DNA from: Pseudorhodoferax sp. Leaf265
Lineage (GTDB): Bacteria; Pseudomonadota; Gammaproteobacteria; Burkholderiales; Burkholderiaceae_C
DNA: 64,000 bases
Reading direction: 5' to 3'
Assembly (NCBI RefSeq): GCF_001422365.1
Contig: NZ_LMMT01000002.1
Span: 179,360-243,359 of the forward strand
A model generated the notes under the pieces. The model was not told the origin of the DNA. It saw only the letters and a list, made by a program, of their open reading frames with translations, and ran no database searches. The position numbers and the translations under genes are program-made. Shown here piece by piece: positions 24,701 through 33,338 of the stretch. Every line of letters starts with the position of its first letter. The stretch's first letter is position 1.

Positions 24701-27535
24701 TTACCAAAGGACCTGGAGGCCCAGGCTGCCGTTGACGCCGCTGCGCGTGCGCGCTCCGCCACCCGCGGCCCAAAGCTTGCCGAGTTCACCATAGAGGTTC
24801 ACGCTGGGGCCCAATTTCCATGTCGCACCGGCGGCCAGTTCGCTGCTCGTGCCACCGGTTCTGGTGGCGATGTCCGCAGAGCCTCCCGGGCCGATGAAGC
24901 GCGTGATGTCGGTGCCGCTGCTTCTGCGGTAGAGGTTGAACCGCGCATAGGGCTGTACGACATCGCCGGCAGCGGTGTGGATCTCGCCCTTCACACGCAC
25001 ACCCGCGCGCAGCATCCAGCCACTGTGGCTGTCCTGCTGAACCAGCGCGGCGGCGATCTGCGTGTCCTGCAGCTTCTGGCGCTGGTAGACGAGCTGCAGT
25101 TGAGGCTCCACCCGCCAGTGCGGTGTGAGCTGCCACGACTGCCCCACTTCGATGGAGGCCAGCCGGCTGTGGCCCTTGTTGTCGTTGACAGCGGCTGCGG
25201 CGTCGGGACGCAGGTCATACCGAAGGCGCCCTGCCTGCAACACGGCATCGGCGTAGAAGCCGTTGTCGCCCATGTACGTGCCGTAGATGCCGAGGTTCTG
25301 GCTGCGCAGATCGCTGCTGCCCACGGCCGTATCGGCAATGCCTGAGGCCAATCCGTAGACACGCATGTTGCTCTCGAGCATGCCCACGTAGAGGCCGGCA
25401 CGCCAGTGGGTGTCGACCCACAGGTCGGTGCCGGTCTGGAAACCCTTCAGGCGGCCTTCGCTGTGGGGGGCTGCGCTGCCGCCCTGGCGGATGCTGCGGT
25501 CCGCGTTGATGAACCGCGCCCAGGCCTGGCGCTGGCGGATACCGGTACCGTTTCCGCCATCCATGCGGATGCCATCGTCTCCCACGCGCTGGTGCAAGTT
25601 GCCCAGCATGACCAGGCCGGCTTCGCGGAACTGCTCCGGCAGCGCCGAGAACAGGGGGACCTCGACACGGTAGGTGGGGACGACCACCGGTGCTGGTGCC
25701 GGAGGGGCCGGAGGTGCGGGAGGGGCCGGAGGTGCAGGAGGTGCAGGAGGGGGCGGGGGAACGGGTGTCGGTGCGACCTCGGGGACCAGCACCGTGGATC
25801 GCAGGTACCAGTTCTCGCCCGCGCCCGTGGCATCCGCCGCGTACAACCGGTATTCGTAGGCTCCGCCATTGATGCGGCCGCCGGCCAGGTTGAACGCGTC
25901 CCGGGTGGTCTGGGCCGTGGTGGTCGCGCCATTGATCGCGCTGACGACTTCGATGCCGTCGCCCACGGTCAACGCGCCCAACCCGCCGAGCACGTTGACC
26001 TGCACTGTGGTGGTTCCGCTCGCAGTGACGCCAGCACCGTCGATCACCAACCGGTCGCTGATGCTGCCACTGCCCCCGAGCACGGTGCCGATGCGCAGGA
26101 CCCCGTCGCGGCCGACATAGTTGCCGGTGGTGCGCAGCGTGCTGCCCAGGGCGTTGCCGAACAGGGACACCGTGCCACGGTTGTCCAGGCCCGCCACCAC
26201 CTGGTTCAGGCCCGCCGTATCGAGCACGGCGCCGGGAGCCACCACATGCGCGGAGTTGGGACTGAAGGCGTTGGTCACTCCCGCCAGCAGCCGGCCTTGG
26301 CCAACGGTGGTGGTGCCTCCATGGACATTGTTGTCGGACAGCGTGAGCGTACCGGCACCCTCCTTGGCCAGGCCACCGGGGCCCGACAGCACGCTGGCCA
26401 CCGTGACATCGAAGCCATTGGAATCCAGGCGCATGCCGCCGGTCGCCAGTTGGAAGCTGCCGGGCATGAACCCGGAGATCAACGGCGCGAGGGTGGTGCT
26501 GGCCGCGCTCGCGCGCAGGGTGCCGTTGTCGAAGCTCACGGATGCCGTGCCCACCCGCCTGGACAGCGCCGCCGTCTCGAGGATGCCTCCGGTGTCGACG
26601 ACGAGGGTGCCCGTCGTCGCGCCGTCGGCCACCGCCATCTGCACCGAAGGTGCCGCGACCAGACCGCCGTCGCGGATGGTGAGGGTCCCTGCCCCTGACG
26701 TCGTTTCGAATTTGGTCCCGACGTCCAACCTGCCCGCATCGAGCAGCAGGCGGGAGCCCGCGCCGGTCACCAGCAGCGAGCCGTTTCCCCCACGGCCGAT
26801 GGCGCCGACCGCACCCGGGCTGGAGAGCCGGATGCTGCCCCCGTTGGACACGGTCACGGCCACACTGTCACTGGCGCCGCCGATGGCAAGGAAGCTGCCG
26901 GCATTCCACTCCGTGCCCGCTCCGTCCACGGTGGCGGTGATGGTGGTCGCGGCTGTGGAGCCCGGGATCTCCCCCACGTAGGAGCGGCCGGTGGAGAGTT
27001 TGGCGCCATTGGAGAGCGAGAGCGTGACATCGTCGCCCCGGCCCAGCACCAAGTCCTTGGCGACCACGAGCGCACTGCCGTTGCCGCGGATGTCGAACCC
27101 TCCCGAGGAAAGGAACATGTCGCCAACGGTCTGCAGCATGGCGCCATCGGCCACTGCCAGGCCCGAAGATCCTGGCACGCCAAAGAAGTCGATGTAGGTA
27201 TAACTTCCCGTGCCGGTGACCGAGGCCTGCGCTCCCTGGAAGCGCAGGGTGAATCCGGCGGTGTCCAGGAGCAGCGAGACCGGATTGGTGGAGGCGTCGA
27301 ACACCCCGCCGACGGACACCGTGATGTTGTTCGACAGCGTGATGTACGTGTTGGCAGTGCCGTCGGAATTCGCTGCGTTGATCGCCATTCCCAGTTCCAC
27401 GGGGGTGGCCACGGTGTAGTCGCCCGAATGGGCCAGGGGCACGCCGCACGTCGCCACGACGAGGCCCACCGTGTGCAGGCCAGGCCGGTGTGCCCGACGG
27501 ACCACGTTCCAAACCCATCCGAACCTCTGGTTCAT
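24701..27535 (-). CDS. classical (type Va) autotransporter
   Basis: A 944-residue surface protein. Seen: an N-terminal signal resembling an extended ESPR signal (MNQRFGWVWN...), a passenger of about residues 40-580 with repeated beta-helix turns (LTLSDNNVHGGTTTVGQGRL is the PATR autotransporter repeat), a Pro/Ala linker at about 585-615, and a 12-strand-type barrel at about 680-944 ending LQVLW. AAGG precedes ATG 27535. There are no cysteines at catalytic sites and no evident protease triad, so adhesion is the safer guess. Codon use is less GC-extreme than in the flanks, and a transposase remnant lies upstream, hinting at acquisition. Confidence 0.9.
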   Translation of the reverse strand: MNQRFGWVWNVVRRAHRPGLHTVGLVVATCGVPLAHSGDYTVATPVELGMAINAANSDGTANTYITLSNNITVSVGGVFDASTNPVSLLLDTAGFTLRFQGAQASVTGTGSYTYIDFFGVPGSSGLAVADGAMLQTVGDMFLSSGGFDIRGNGSALVVAKDLVLGRGDDVTLSLSNGAKLSTGRSYVGEIPGSTAATTITATVDGAGTEWNAGSFLAIGGASDSVAVTVSNGGSIRLSSPGAVGAIGRGGNGSLLVTGAGSRLLLDAGRLDVGTKFETTSGAGTLTIRDGGLVAAPSVQMAVADGATTGTLVVDTGGILETAALSRRVGTASVSFDNGTLRASAASTTLAPLISGFMPGSFQLATGGMRLDSNGFDVTVASVLSGPGGLAKEGAGTLTLSDNNVHGGTTTVGQGRLLAGVTNAFSPNSAHVVAPGAVLDTAGLNQVVAGLDNRGTVSLFGNALGSTLRTTGNYVGRDGVLRIGTVLGGSGSISDRLVIDGAGVTASGTTTVQVNVLGGLGALTVGDGIEVVSAINGATTTAQTTRDAFNLAGGRINGGAYEYRLYAADATGAGENWYLRSTVLVPEVAPTPVPPPPPAPPAPPAPPAPPAPPAPAPVVVPTYRVEVPLFSALPEQFREAGLVMLGNLHQRVGDDGIRMDGGNGTGIRQRQAWARFINADRSIRQGGSAAPHSEGRLKGFQTGTDLWVDTHWRAGLYVGMLESNMRVYGLASGIADTAVGSSDLRSQNLGIYGTYMGDNGFYADAVLQAGRLRYDLRPDAAAAVNDNKGHSRLASIEVGQSWQLTPHWRVEPQLQLVYQRQKLQDTQIAAALVQQDSHSGWMLRAGVRVKGEIHTAAGDVVQPYARFNLYRRSSGTDITRFIGPGGSADIATRTGGTSSELAAGATWKLGPSVNLYGELGKLWAAGGGARTRSGVNGSLGLQVLW
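25695..25757 (-). repeat. seven tandem 9-bp units encoding the Pro/Ala linker of the autotransporter
   Basis: On the plus strand the unit reads GGxGCxGGA, repeated seven times with small variations; on the coding strand it gives Pro-Pro-Ala or Ala-Pro-Pro triplets linking passenger and barrel. Because the unit is a multiple of three, copy-number change would alter linker length without a frameshift. Confidence 0.85.
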
Positions 27536-27761
27536 ACGCCCGCCCTTGAAGAGTGAGAGACTGGAATACGTTGAAGCGGCCGGCCTCGCACCGCACGGCT
27601 GTGCAAAGTCTGCCATACCTGCACGGCGCAGGGCGGCGCATCGAAGAGTCGATGGCCAAGCAAGCGGGACAGCCATCCTTCGTGCCGCCACGCACCCCGC
27701 ACTGCACAGGCGATGCTTGGCGGTGGACACCACCCCGCTTCACCCCGCTGCTGGCCTGCGG
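27536..27761. other. intergenic region upstream of the autotransporter
   Basis: No gene I can support starts here. It should hold the promoter of the minus-strand autotransporter, but I see no convincing -35/-10 pair. Open frames crossing it have no ribosome site and no protein-like composition. Confidence 0.5.
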
Positions 27762-27878
27762 TTCACCAGCAAGAGCGCGTTCCTGGCGGAAATGGAACAC
27801 GTGGTGCCGTGGGCCGTCCTTGTCGGCCTGATCGCGCCGTAGGCGCCGGAAGGCAGGCGCGGTCGCCCGCCGGCCTGA
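27762..27878 (+). pseudogene. decayed IS5-family transposase N-terminal fragment
   Basis: The translated line FTSKSAFLAEMEHVVPWAV then LVGLIAP-stop-APEGRRGRPPA corresponds to the conserved N-terminus of IS5-type transposases (KxxFLxEMxxVVPWxxLxxLIxPYxPxxGRGRPP). The in-frame TAG at 27840-27842 stands where Tyr is expected, and a second stop follows at 27876-27878. Nothing of the catalytic DDE domain remains and no terminal inverted repeats are evident, so this is an old relic and not an element. Confidence 0.7.
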
Positions 27879-27949
27879 CGCTCGCCACAGGGCGCAGAGC
27901 AGGGTGGACGCCGATGCTGCGGTGGCAGGCCTTCCTGCATACTGCGCCG

Positions 27950-28405
27950 ATGTTCCGCATCGGCTTGCTCTCCGACACCCACGGCCTGCTGCGTCCGCAG
28001 GCCCTGGCCTTTCTGCGCGGCAGCGACCACATCGTGCACGCGGGCGACATCTGCGATCCGGCCATCCTCGACCAGCTGGCCGCCCTCGCGCCGCTGACGG
28101 CCGTGCGCGGCAACAACGACTTCGGCCCCTGGGCCGAGCGCCTGCCCGAGACCTGCGTGGCGGACATCGGCGGCCTGCGCCTGTGCGTGCTGCACGACCT
28201 GGCCCAGCTGCGGCTGGATCCGGCCGCGGGTGTGCAGGTGGTCGTCACGGGCCATTCGCACAAGCCGCGCATCGCGCGCGAGGGAGGCGTGCTTTACGTG
28301 AACCCGGGCAGCTGCGGGCCGCGCCGCTTCACGCTGCCGATCGCGGCGGCCGAGTTGCTGGTGGACAGCGGCGAGGCGACGGCGCGCATCCAGGAGCTGG
28401 TGTGA
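27950..28405 (+). CDS. YfcE/MJ0936-family metallophosphodiesterase
   Basis: A 151-residue calcineurin-like phosphoesterase of the small YfcE type. Seen: the metal-binding motifs in order, SDTHG (residues 8-12), HAGDICD (about 31-37), RGNND (about 55-59), TGHSH (about 100-104) and the closing VNPGSCGPRR. Family members hydrolyse model phosphodiesters with Mn2+; the natural substrate is unclear. It overlaps the following GNAT gene by GTGA, so they are cotranscribed. Confidence 0.93.
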   Translation: MFRIGLLSDTHGLLRPQALAFLRGSDHIVHAGDICDPAILDQLAALAPLTAVRGNNDFGPWAERLPETCVADIGGLRLCVLHDLAQLRLDPAAGVQVVVTGHSHKPRIAREGGVLYVNPGSCGPRRFTLPIAAAELLVDSGEATARIQELV

Positions 28406-28995
28406 GCGCCGCGCCGGGCCGTCCCAAGCAAGCCCGCACCCCTTCGGGGGGCAGCGAACCGCGCGCAGCGGGGAGCGTGGGGGCCGCAGTCACCGTCGCC
28501 GAGACCCCGCGCCTCGCGCTGCGCCGCCTGACGCTGGCCGACGCGCCGTTCTACCTGCAGCTGCTCAACGGGCCGACCTGGCTGGCCCACATCGGCGATC
28601 GCGAGGTGCGCACGCTGGCGGATGCCCAGGCCCACATCGCGGCCCACATCCTCGTGCCCTACGCCAGCCACGGCTTCGGCATGTACCTGGTGCAGCGCCG
28701 CAGCGATGGCGCGCCGCTGGGCCTGTGCGGCCTGGTGCAGCGCGAGGCGCTGCCGGCACCGGACCTCGGCTTTGCGCTGCTGCAGGAACACGAAGGCCTG
28801 GGCTATGCGCGCGAGGCGGCGCAGGCCGTGCTCTGGCATGCCTTCGGCGAGCTGCAGCTGGCACGGCTGCTGGCCGTCACGGCACCGACCAACCTGCGCT
28901 CGACCAAGCTGCTGGGCGCGCTGGGTTTCCGTTTCCAGGGCATGGTGCCGGTCGGCGACCGCTCGCTGCGCCTGTATGCCTTGGCGAGGTCCTGA
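28402..28995 (+). CDS. GNAT acetyltransferase (RimJ/RimL type) with a repeat-derived N-terminus
   Basis: A protein of up to 197 residues read from GTG 28402, which overlaps the phosphodiesterase stop. The acetyltransferase domain starts at about residue 31 (ETPRLALRRLTLADAPFYLQL) and contains the acetyl-CoA segment HEGLGYAREAAQAV and the usual NLRSTKLLGALGFRF end. The first 25-30 residues are encoded by a GC-rich repeat element (28415-28485), so either they are a recent in-frame addition or translation begins at GTG 28477. The substrate, probably an N-terminal or side-chain amine, is unknown. Confidence 0.85.
   Translation: MSAAPGRPKQARTPSGGSEPRAAGSVGAAVTVAETPRLALRRLTLADAPFYLQLLNGPTWLAHIGDREVRTLADAQAHIAAHILVPYASHGFGMYLVQRRSDGAPLGLCGLVQREALPAPDLGFALLQEHEGLGYAREAAQAVLWHAFGELQLARLLAVTAPTNLRSTKLLGALGFRFQGMVPVGDRSLRLYALARS
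28415..28485. repeat. GC-rich dispersed repeat element, copy inside a coding region
   Basis: This segment (starting GGGCCGTCCCAAGC, with CCCCTTCGGGGGGC and ending GCGTGGGGGCC) resembles a dispersed intergenic repeat that I recall from Comamonadaceae genomes. It folds into hairpins such as CCCC-TTC-GGGG. A related but diverged copy lies at 56561-56631. Here it lies in the 5' end of the GNAT gene and is translated in frame if GTG 28402 is used. Confidence 0.6.
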
Positions 28996-28996
28996 G

Positions 28997-29359
28997 ATGC
29001 GTCGCGTGGTTGCTGTCCTCTCGAGCTGTTGTGCATTGGCCCAGGCCGCGCCGCCGCCCGCGCCTGTGCAGGCCGAGATCGACGCACTGCTGGCCGGCCT
29101 GCAGGCCTCGGGCTGCGAATTCCAGCGTAACGGCCGCTGGCATGCGGGCGCCGAGGCCGTCGCCCACCTGCAGAAAAAGCGCGACTACCTGGAAAACCGC
29201 GACGCCATCCGCAGCACCGAGGATTTCATCGGGCTGGCCGCCTCCGAAAGCAGCATGAGCAGCCAGCCCTACCGCGTGCGCTGCGCGGGTGCCGAGCCGG
29301 TCGACAGCCGTGCCTGGCTGCTGCAGCGGCTGCAGGAATTGCGCCGCAAGAAGCCTTGA
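28997..29359 (+). CDS. DUF5329 exported protein
   Basis: A 120-residue protein with a short signal peptide (MRRVVAVLSSCCALAQAAP, cleavage after about residue 18). The mature part shows the DUF5329 pattern: EIDALLAGLQASGCEFQRNG, AVAHLQKKRDYLENR and STEDFIGLAASESSMSSQPY, ending in the WLLQRLQELRRKK helix. Two cysteines (GCEF and RCAG) could form a periplasmic disulphide. It starts one base after the GNAT stop. Function unknown. Confidence 0.88.
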   Translation: MRRVVAVLSSCCALAQAAPPPAPVQAEIDALLAGLQASGCEFQRNGRWHAGAEAVAHLQKKRDYLENRDAIRSTEDFIGLAASESSMSSQPYRVRCAGAEPVDSRAWLLQRLQELRRKKP

Positions 29360-29387
29360 CGAATCCCCCCACTGAAGGAGACTTCCC

Positions 29388-30017
29388 ATGTTCCCCGCCG
29401 ACATCCTGATCGCCTACCTGCTCGCCACGCTGCTGGTGGTGCTGGCGCCGGGCCCCGACAACATCCTCGCGCTGAGCCGCGGCCTGGGCCAGGGCCGGAC
29501 GGCAGCGGTCGCCTCCTCGGTCGGCGCCGGGCTCGGCATCATGGTCCACACGCTGGCCGCCACGCTGGGCCTCACGCTGGTCATCCAGGCCTCGCCGCTG
29601 GCGTTCTGGGCGATCAAGATCGTGGGCGCGGCCTACCTGCTGTGGCTGGGCGTCAAGGCGCTGCGCGCGCGCAGCCTGATCTCGTTCGCGCCGGCGGCGC
29701 ACCAAAGCCTGCCGCGCGTGTTCTTCACGGGGTTGCTGTCCAACGTGCTGAACCCCAAGCCGGGCCTGTTCGTGCTGGCTTTCATCCCGCAGTTCGTGAG
29801 CGCGGAGCGCGGTTCGGTGCCGCTGCAGATGCTGGCTTATGGCGCGATCTTCGCGGTGCTCACGGCCGTGATCTTCTCGCTCCTCGGCGCGTCCGCGGCG
29901 CGGCTGTCGGGCTGGCTGTCACGTCGACCGCGCGCCACGGCCTGGCTCAACATCGGGGCCGGCGCGACCTTCGTGGTCTCCGGCCTGTCCATCCTGGCCC
30001 TGGGCAATCGGCGCTGA
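29388..30017 (+). CDS. LysE/RhtB-family amino acid exporter
   Basis: A 209-residue inner-membrane exporter of the LysE/RhtB family, which exports amino acids or derivatives. Seen: six hydrophobic segments, the N-terminal PGPDNILALSRGLGQGRTA signature and the mid-protein FFTGLLSNVLNPKPGLFVLAF motif. AAGGAGA precedes the ATG. Its last 99 bp overlap the 3' end of the convergent patatin gene. The amino acid exported cannot be told from the sequence. Confidence 0.93.
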   Translation: MFPADILIAYLLATLLVVLAPGPDNILALSRGLGQGRTAAVASSVGAGLGIMVHTLAATLGLTLVIQASPLAFWAIKIVGAAYLLWLGVKALRARSLISFAPAAHQSLPRVFFTGLLSNVLNPKPGLFVLAFIPQFVSAERGSVPLQMLAYGAIFAVLTAVIFSLLGASAARLSGWLSRRPRATAWLNIGAGATFVVSGLSILALGNRR

Positions 30018-31916
30018 GCCCATCCCGAGCAGGCCGCGCCGCGCCGCGTCGACGCTGGCGACCACGGTCTTGCCATGCGTGTAGCCGCGCGCCACGATCT
30101 GGTCGATGCTCTTCCATTGCAGCATGCCCACGCGTTCCAGCGCCGGATGGAAGTACAGGTCGCAGCCCTGCTGGGCCTGGGCCTGGCGCGACATGCTGTA
30201 CAGCCCCGTCACCGTCATGAGGTAGCTCGGCAGCGAGGGCAGGCGGTAGCGCCGCTGGGCCGGCGGGCGCAGCCGGTCGCGCCACAGGCTGATGTTGCCG
30301 GGCAGCTCGCCGGCCGGCACCTGCGTGGGGCCGCGCGTGTTCAGGTTCACGCCGATCACATAGCCCACGCCGCGCATGCGGCGCATCTGGTCGACCGGGA
30401 AGTTGTTGAAGGTGCCGCCGTCGCAGAGCAGCTCGCCGTCGCGCACCACGGGCGGCAGCGCGCCCGGGATCGAGATGCTGGCCAGCAGCGCCTGCACGAG
30501 GTTGCCGTGCGCGATGCGCTGCTCGCTGGCGCGCGAGTAGTTGGTTGCCACGCAGTGGTAGTTCTTCCAGAGATCCTCGATGTCGGCATCGAAACCCACC
30601 AGCGATTGCACGGCGCTGCGCAGCACGCCGCGCAGCCGCACGCCCTTGAACAGCGAGAGCAGCGGGAACAGGTTCATGTCGCCCGTGGGGTTCACGGCGA
30701 AGGCGCTGCGCGCGTTGGCCATCACCGTCTCCAGCGACTGGTCGGACGCCACATAGGCCGCCATCACGGCACCGATGCTGGTGCCGCCGACCCAGTCGAT
30801 CTCCACGCCCTGTTCGCGCAGCACGCGGTACACGCCCAGGTGGGCGAAGCCGCGCGCCCCACCGCCAGCCAGCACCAGGCCGACTGCCGTGCGCGTGAGC
30901 AGCCGCGCCATGCGCGCCATGTCGCGTGCCAGCGCGGGGCGCAGGTGCACATGGCCGGCCAGTGGCCGGCGTTCCAGCCAGGCCGCCGTGCCCTGGGGCG
31001 AACGCCGCTCGGCCGGGTGCAGCAGCACCAGCAGTTCTGACACCTCGGTGCGCGGCGGGCGGTGCATGAGGAACTGCTGCTCCACCGCGTGCAGCGCCAC
31101 CGGCTGCCCGGCGTCGGCCAGCAGCAGCAGCTCGTCGCAGTGGCGGCAGCAGCGCTGCGTCCAGGCCGTGGGGCCGGCGTCGGCCAGCAGCAGCACGGCG
31201 TCGTGCGTGGCCTCGATCTCGTCGAGCAGCAGCGCCACGCGGCGGCTGGCGTCGGCGCGGGCCTCGGGGTCGGCATCGTCGAGCGAGACGCCGGCATCGG
31301 CCAGGGCCTGGCGCACCTGCGCGGCATCGACGATGCGCACGCGGCCCTGGCCCTGGGTCAGCGCCAGCCGCTCGCCGACCTGGCGTGCCAGGTCGGCGGC
31401 GAAGGCCGCGGCGTCCACGCCCGCGGTGATGGGCACCAGGCTGATCGCCACCGGGCGCTCGTGCGCCTGCTGGCGCTGCTCGCCCTTCAGGCGCTGCACG
31501 ATCTGGCGCGTCAGCGCGATCGACACCTGGGCGCTGCTTTCCAGCAGCGGCACGAACTCGGACTTGGCCAGCCGCACCAGCACCGAGTCGCGCACCGCCA
31601 CCACGGTGGCCGCGCGCGGCTCGCCGGTGTACAGGCTCATCTCGCCCACGGTCTGGCCGCGCGCCATCTCGCCGACCATGCGCTCGCTGCCGTCGGCCGC
31701 GCGCACGTAGGCGCGCAGCCGGCCGCTGACGATGAGGTACATGGAATCGCCCTGTTCGCCCTGGTGCATGAGCGTCTCGCCGCCGGCGATCTCGATCCAG
31801 CGCAGGTGGCGGCGCAAATGGGCCAGGGCGGTCGGTTCGACCTCGCCGAAGATGGTCGACAGGTGCCGGGCAAGCAGTTCGTCGTGAAAGCGCTGGCGTG
31901 CCGTCGAGGAGTCCAT
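29919..31916 (-). CDS. cNMP-binding patatin-like phospholipase (NTE-like)
   Basis: A 665-residue protein with an N-terminal cyclic-nucleotide-type domain (about residues 15-135; ETLMHQGEQGDSMYLIVSGRL and MSLYTGEPRAATVVA) and a C-terminal patatin lipase domain (about residues 360-560) with the oxyanion GGGARG, nucleophile GTSIG and the DGGTFNNFP Asp motif. This is the architecture of bacterial neuropathy-target-esterase homologues, which hydrolyse (lyso)phospholipids. The middle resembles the NTE linker. A -10-like TACAAT lies at 31960-31955 before the start. The last 33 residues are antisense to lysE and look non-conserved. Confidence 0.9.
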   Translation of the reverse strand: MDSSTARQRFHDELLARHLSTIFGEVEPTALAHLRRHLRWIEIAGGETLMHQGEQGDSMYLIVSGRLRAYVRAADGSERMVGEMARGQTVGEMSLYTGEPRAATVVAVRDSVLVRLAKSEFVPLLESSAQVSIALTRQIVQRLKGEQRQQAHERPVAISLVPITAGVDAAAFAADLARQVGERLALTQGQGRVRIVDAAQVRQALADAGVSLDDADPEARADASRRVALLLDEIEATHDAVLLLADAGPTAWTQRCCRHCDELLLLADAGQPVALHAVEQQFLMHRPPRTEVSELLVLLHPAERRSPQGTAAWLERRPLAGHVHLRPALARDMARMARLLTRTAVGLVLAGGGARGFAHLGVYRVLREQGVEIDWVGGTSIGAVMAAYVASDQSLETVMANARSAFAVNPTGDMNLFPLLSLFKGVRLRGVLRSAVQSLVGFDADIEDLWKNYHCVATNYSRASEQRIAHGNLVQALLASISIPGALPPVVRDGELLCDGGTFNNFPVDQMRRMRGVGYVIGVNLNTRGPTQVPAGELPGNISLWRDRLRPPAQRRYRLPSLPSYLMTVTGLYSMSRQAQAQQGCDLYFHPALERVGMLQWKSIDQIVARGYTHGKTVVASVDAARRGLLGMGSAPIAQGQDGQAGDHEGRAGPDVEPGRGARST

Positions 31917-32073
31917 GGGCCTGGAGGAAGGGGGACAGGGCGGGGCGGTTGCAAATTGTAGGTGGGGGGGGCTGTGCGGCTTGGTCCCCTCGTGCATCGC
32001 AGGATTGGATCTTTGCGGCAGGCCGGTATGCAGGTAGCTTCGGCCGCTGCCCATCTCACCGGAACCGCACACC

Positions 32074-33246
32074 ATGACCCAGCGCGTGAATGCCTTCGAC
32101 CAACCCATCGGCGCCGCCGTGTCGGACTGGACGCCGCGCCCGCGCCCGCAGCGCGTGACCCTCACCGGCCGCCTGTGCCGGCTCGAACCGCTGGACGCCG
32201 AGCGCCACGCGGCCGACCTGCACGCGGCCTACGCCGACGCGGCCGACGGGCGTGCCTGGACCTACATGGCCAGCGAGCCGTTCGCCGACGCGGCGGCCTA
32301 CCGGCGCCATGCCCAGGCCATGGCCGAGAGCAGCGACCCGCTGCACTTCGCCGTCGTCGACCTGGCCAGCGGCCGGGCCGTGGGCACGCTGGCGCTCATG
32401 CGCATCGATGCGGCCAACGGCGTGGTCGAGGTCGGCCACGTGATGTTTTCGCCGCACCTGCAGCGCACGCCCTTGTCCACCGAGGCGCAGTACCTGCTCA
32501 TGCGCCATGTGTTCGACGAGCTGGGCTACCGCCGCTACGAGTGGAAGTGCGACAGCCTGAACGCGCCCTCGCGCCGCACCGCCCAGCGCCTGGGTTTCAC
32601 GTTCGAGGGCGTGTTCCGCCAGGCCATCGTGACCAAGGGCCGCAACCGCGACACGGCCTGGTTCGCCGTCATCGATGGCGACTGGCCCGCCCTGCGCGCA
32701 GCCTTCGAGGCCTGGCTGGCCCCGGACAACTTCGACGCCGACGGCCACCAGCGCCAGGGCCTGGCCGCGCTGCGCGCCGCGCACAGCGGCGCTGCCCGCG
32801 CCGACCTGCAGCTGCGTCCGCTCGCGGCCACCGACCATGCAGCCTGGCTGCCGCTGTGGCGGGGCTACCAGAGCTTTTACAAGGTGGACCTGGGTGATGC
32901 GCTCGACGCGCGCACCTGGCAGCGGCTACTCGACCCGGCCGAGCCCATGCACGCACTCGGCGCCTTCGACGCCGCGGGCCAGTTGCTGGGCATCGTGCAC
33001 TGCATCTTCCACCGCTCGACCTGGACCGAGGGTCCCTACTGCTACCTGCAGGACCTGTTCACGGTGCCGGCCGCGCGCGGCCGCGGCGTGGGCCGCGCGC
33101 TGATCGAGGCGGTCTACGCGCGCGCGGCCGCAGAGGGCGCCAGCCGCGTCTGGTGGCTGACGCACGAGAGCAACGCGCCTGGCCGGCTGCTGTACGACCG
33201 CGTGGCGCAGAACGCCGGATTCATCCAGTACCGCAAAAGCCTGTAG
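32074..33246 (+). CDS. two GNAT acetyltransferase domains in one protein
   Basis: A 390-residue fusion. The N-terminal domain (about residues 25-210) is a RimJ/RimL-type acetyltransferase (RLCRLEPLDAERHAADLH, VGHVMFSPHLQRTPLSTEA, SLNAPSRRTAQRLGF); the C-terminal domain (about 235-388) is a separate GNAT with LQLRPLAATDHAAWLPLW and the acetyl-CoA loop VPAARGRGVGRALIEAVY. The open frame is continuous with no internal start that looks used. The two domains usually occur as separate genes. ATG 32074 has only weak upstream complementarity (CCGGAA). It is divergent from the patatin gene. Substrates unknown. Confidence 0.88.
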   Translation: MTQRVNAFDQPIGAAVSDWTPRPRPQRVTLTGRLCRLEPLDAERHAADLHAAYADAADGRAWTYMASEPFADAAAYRRHAQAMAESSDPLHFAVVDLASGRAVGTLALMRIDAANGVVEVGHVMFSPHLQRTPLSTEAQYLLMRHVFDELGYRRYEWKCDSLNAPSRRTAQRLGFTFEGVFRQAIVTKGRNRDTAWFAVIDGDWPALRAAFEAWLAPDNFDADGHQRQGLAALRAAHSGAARADLQLRPLAATDHAAWLPLWRGYQSFYKVDLGDALDARTWQRLLDPAEPMHALGAFDAAGQLLGIVHCIFHRSTWTEGPYCYLQDLFTVPAARGRGVGRALIEAVYARAAAEGASRVWWLTHESNAPGRLLYDRVAQNAGFIQYRKSL

Positions 33247-33338
33247 CTGCGTATGGCCGCGGTCCTACGGCGTGCGCGGAGCGGCTTGGTACGATGCCGG
33301 CCTCGCTGCACCCGCCGTACACCGCCCATCCTGCCTGC

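Noticed and set aside
25674..25859. A glycine-rich plus-strand frame
   Set aside because: It is antisense to the Pro/Ala linker of the autotransporter and only reflects the 9-bp repeats.
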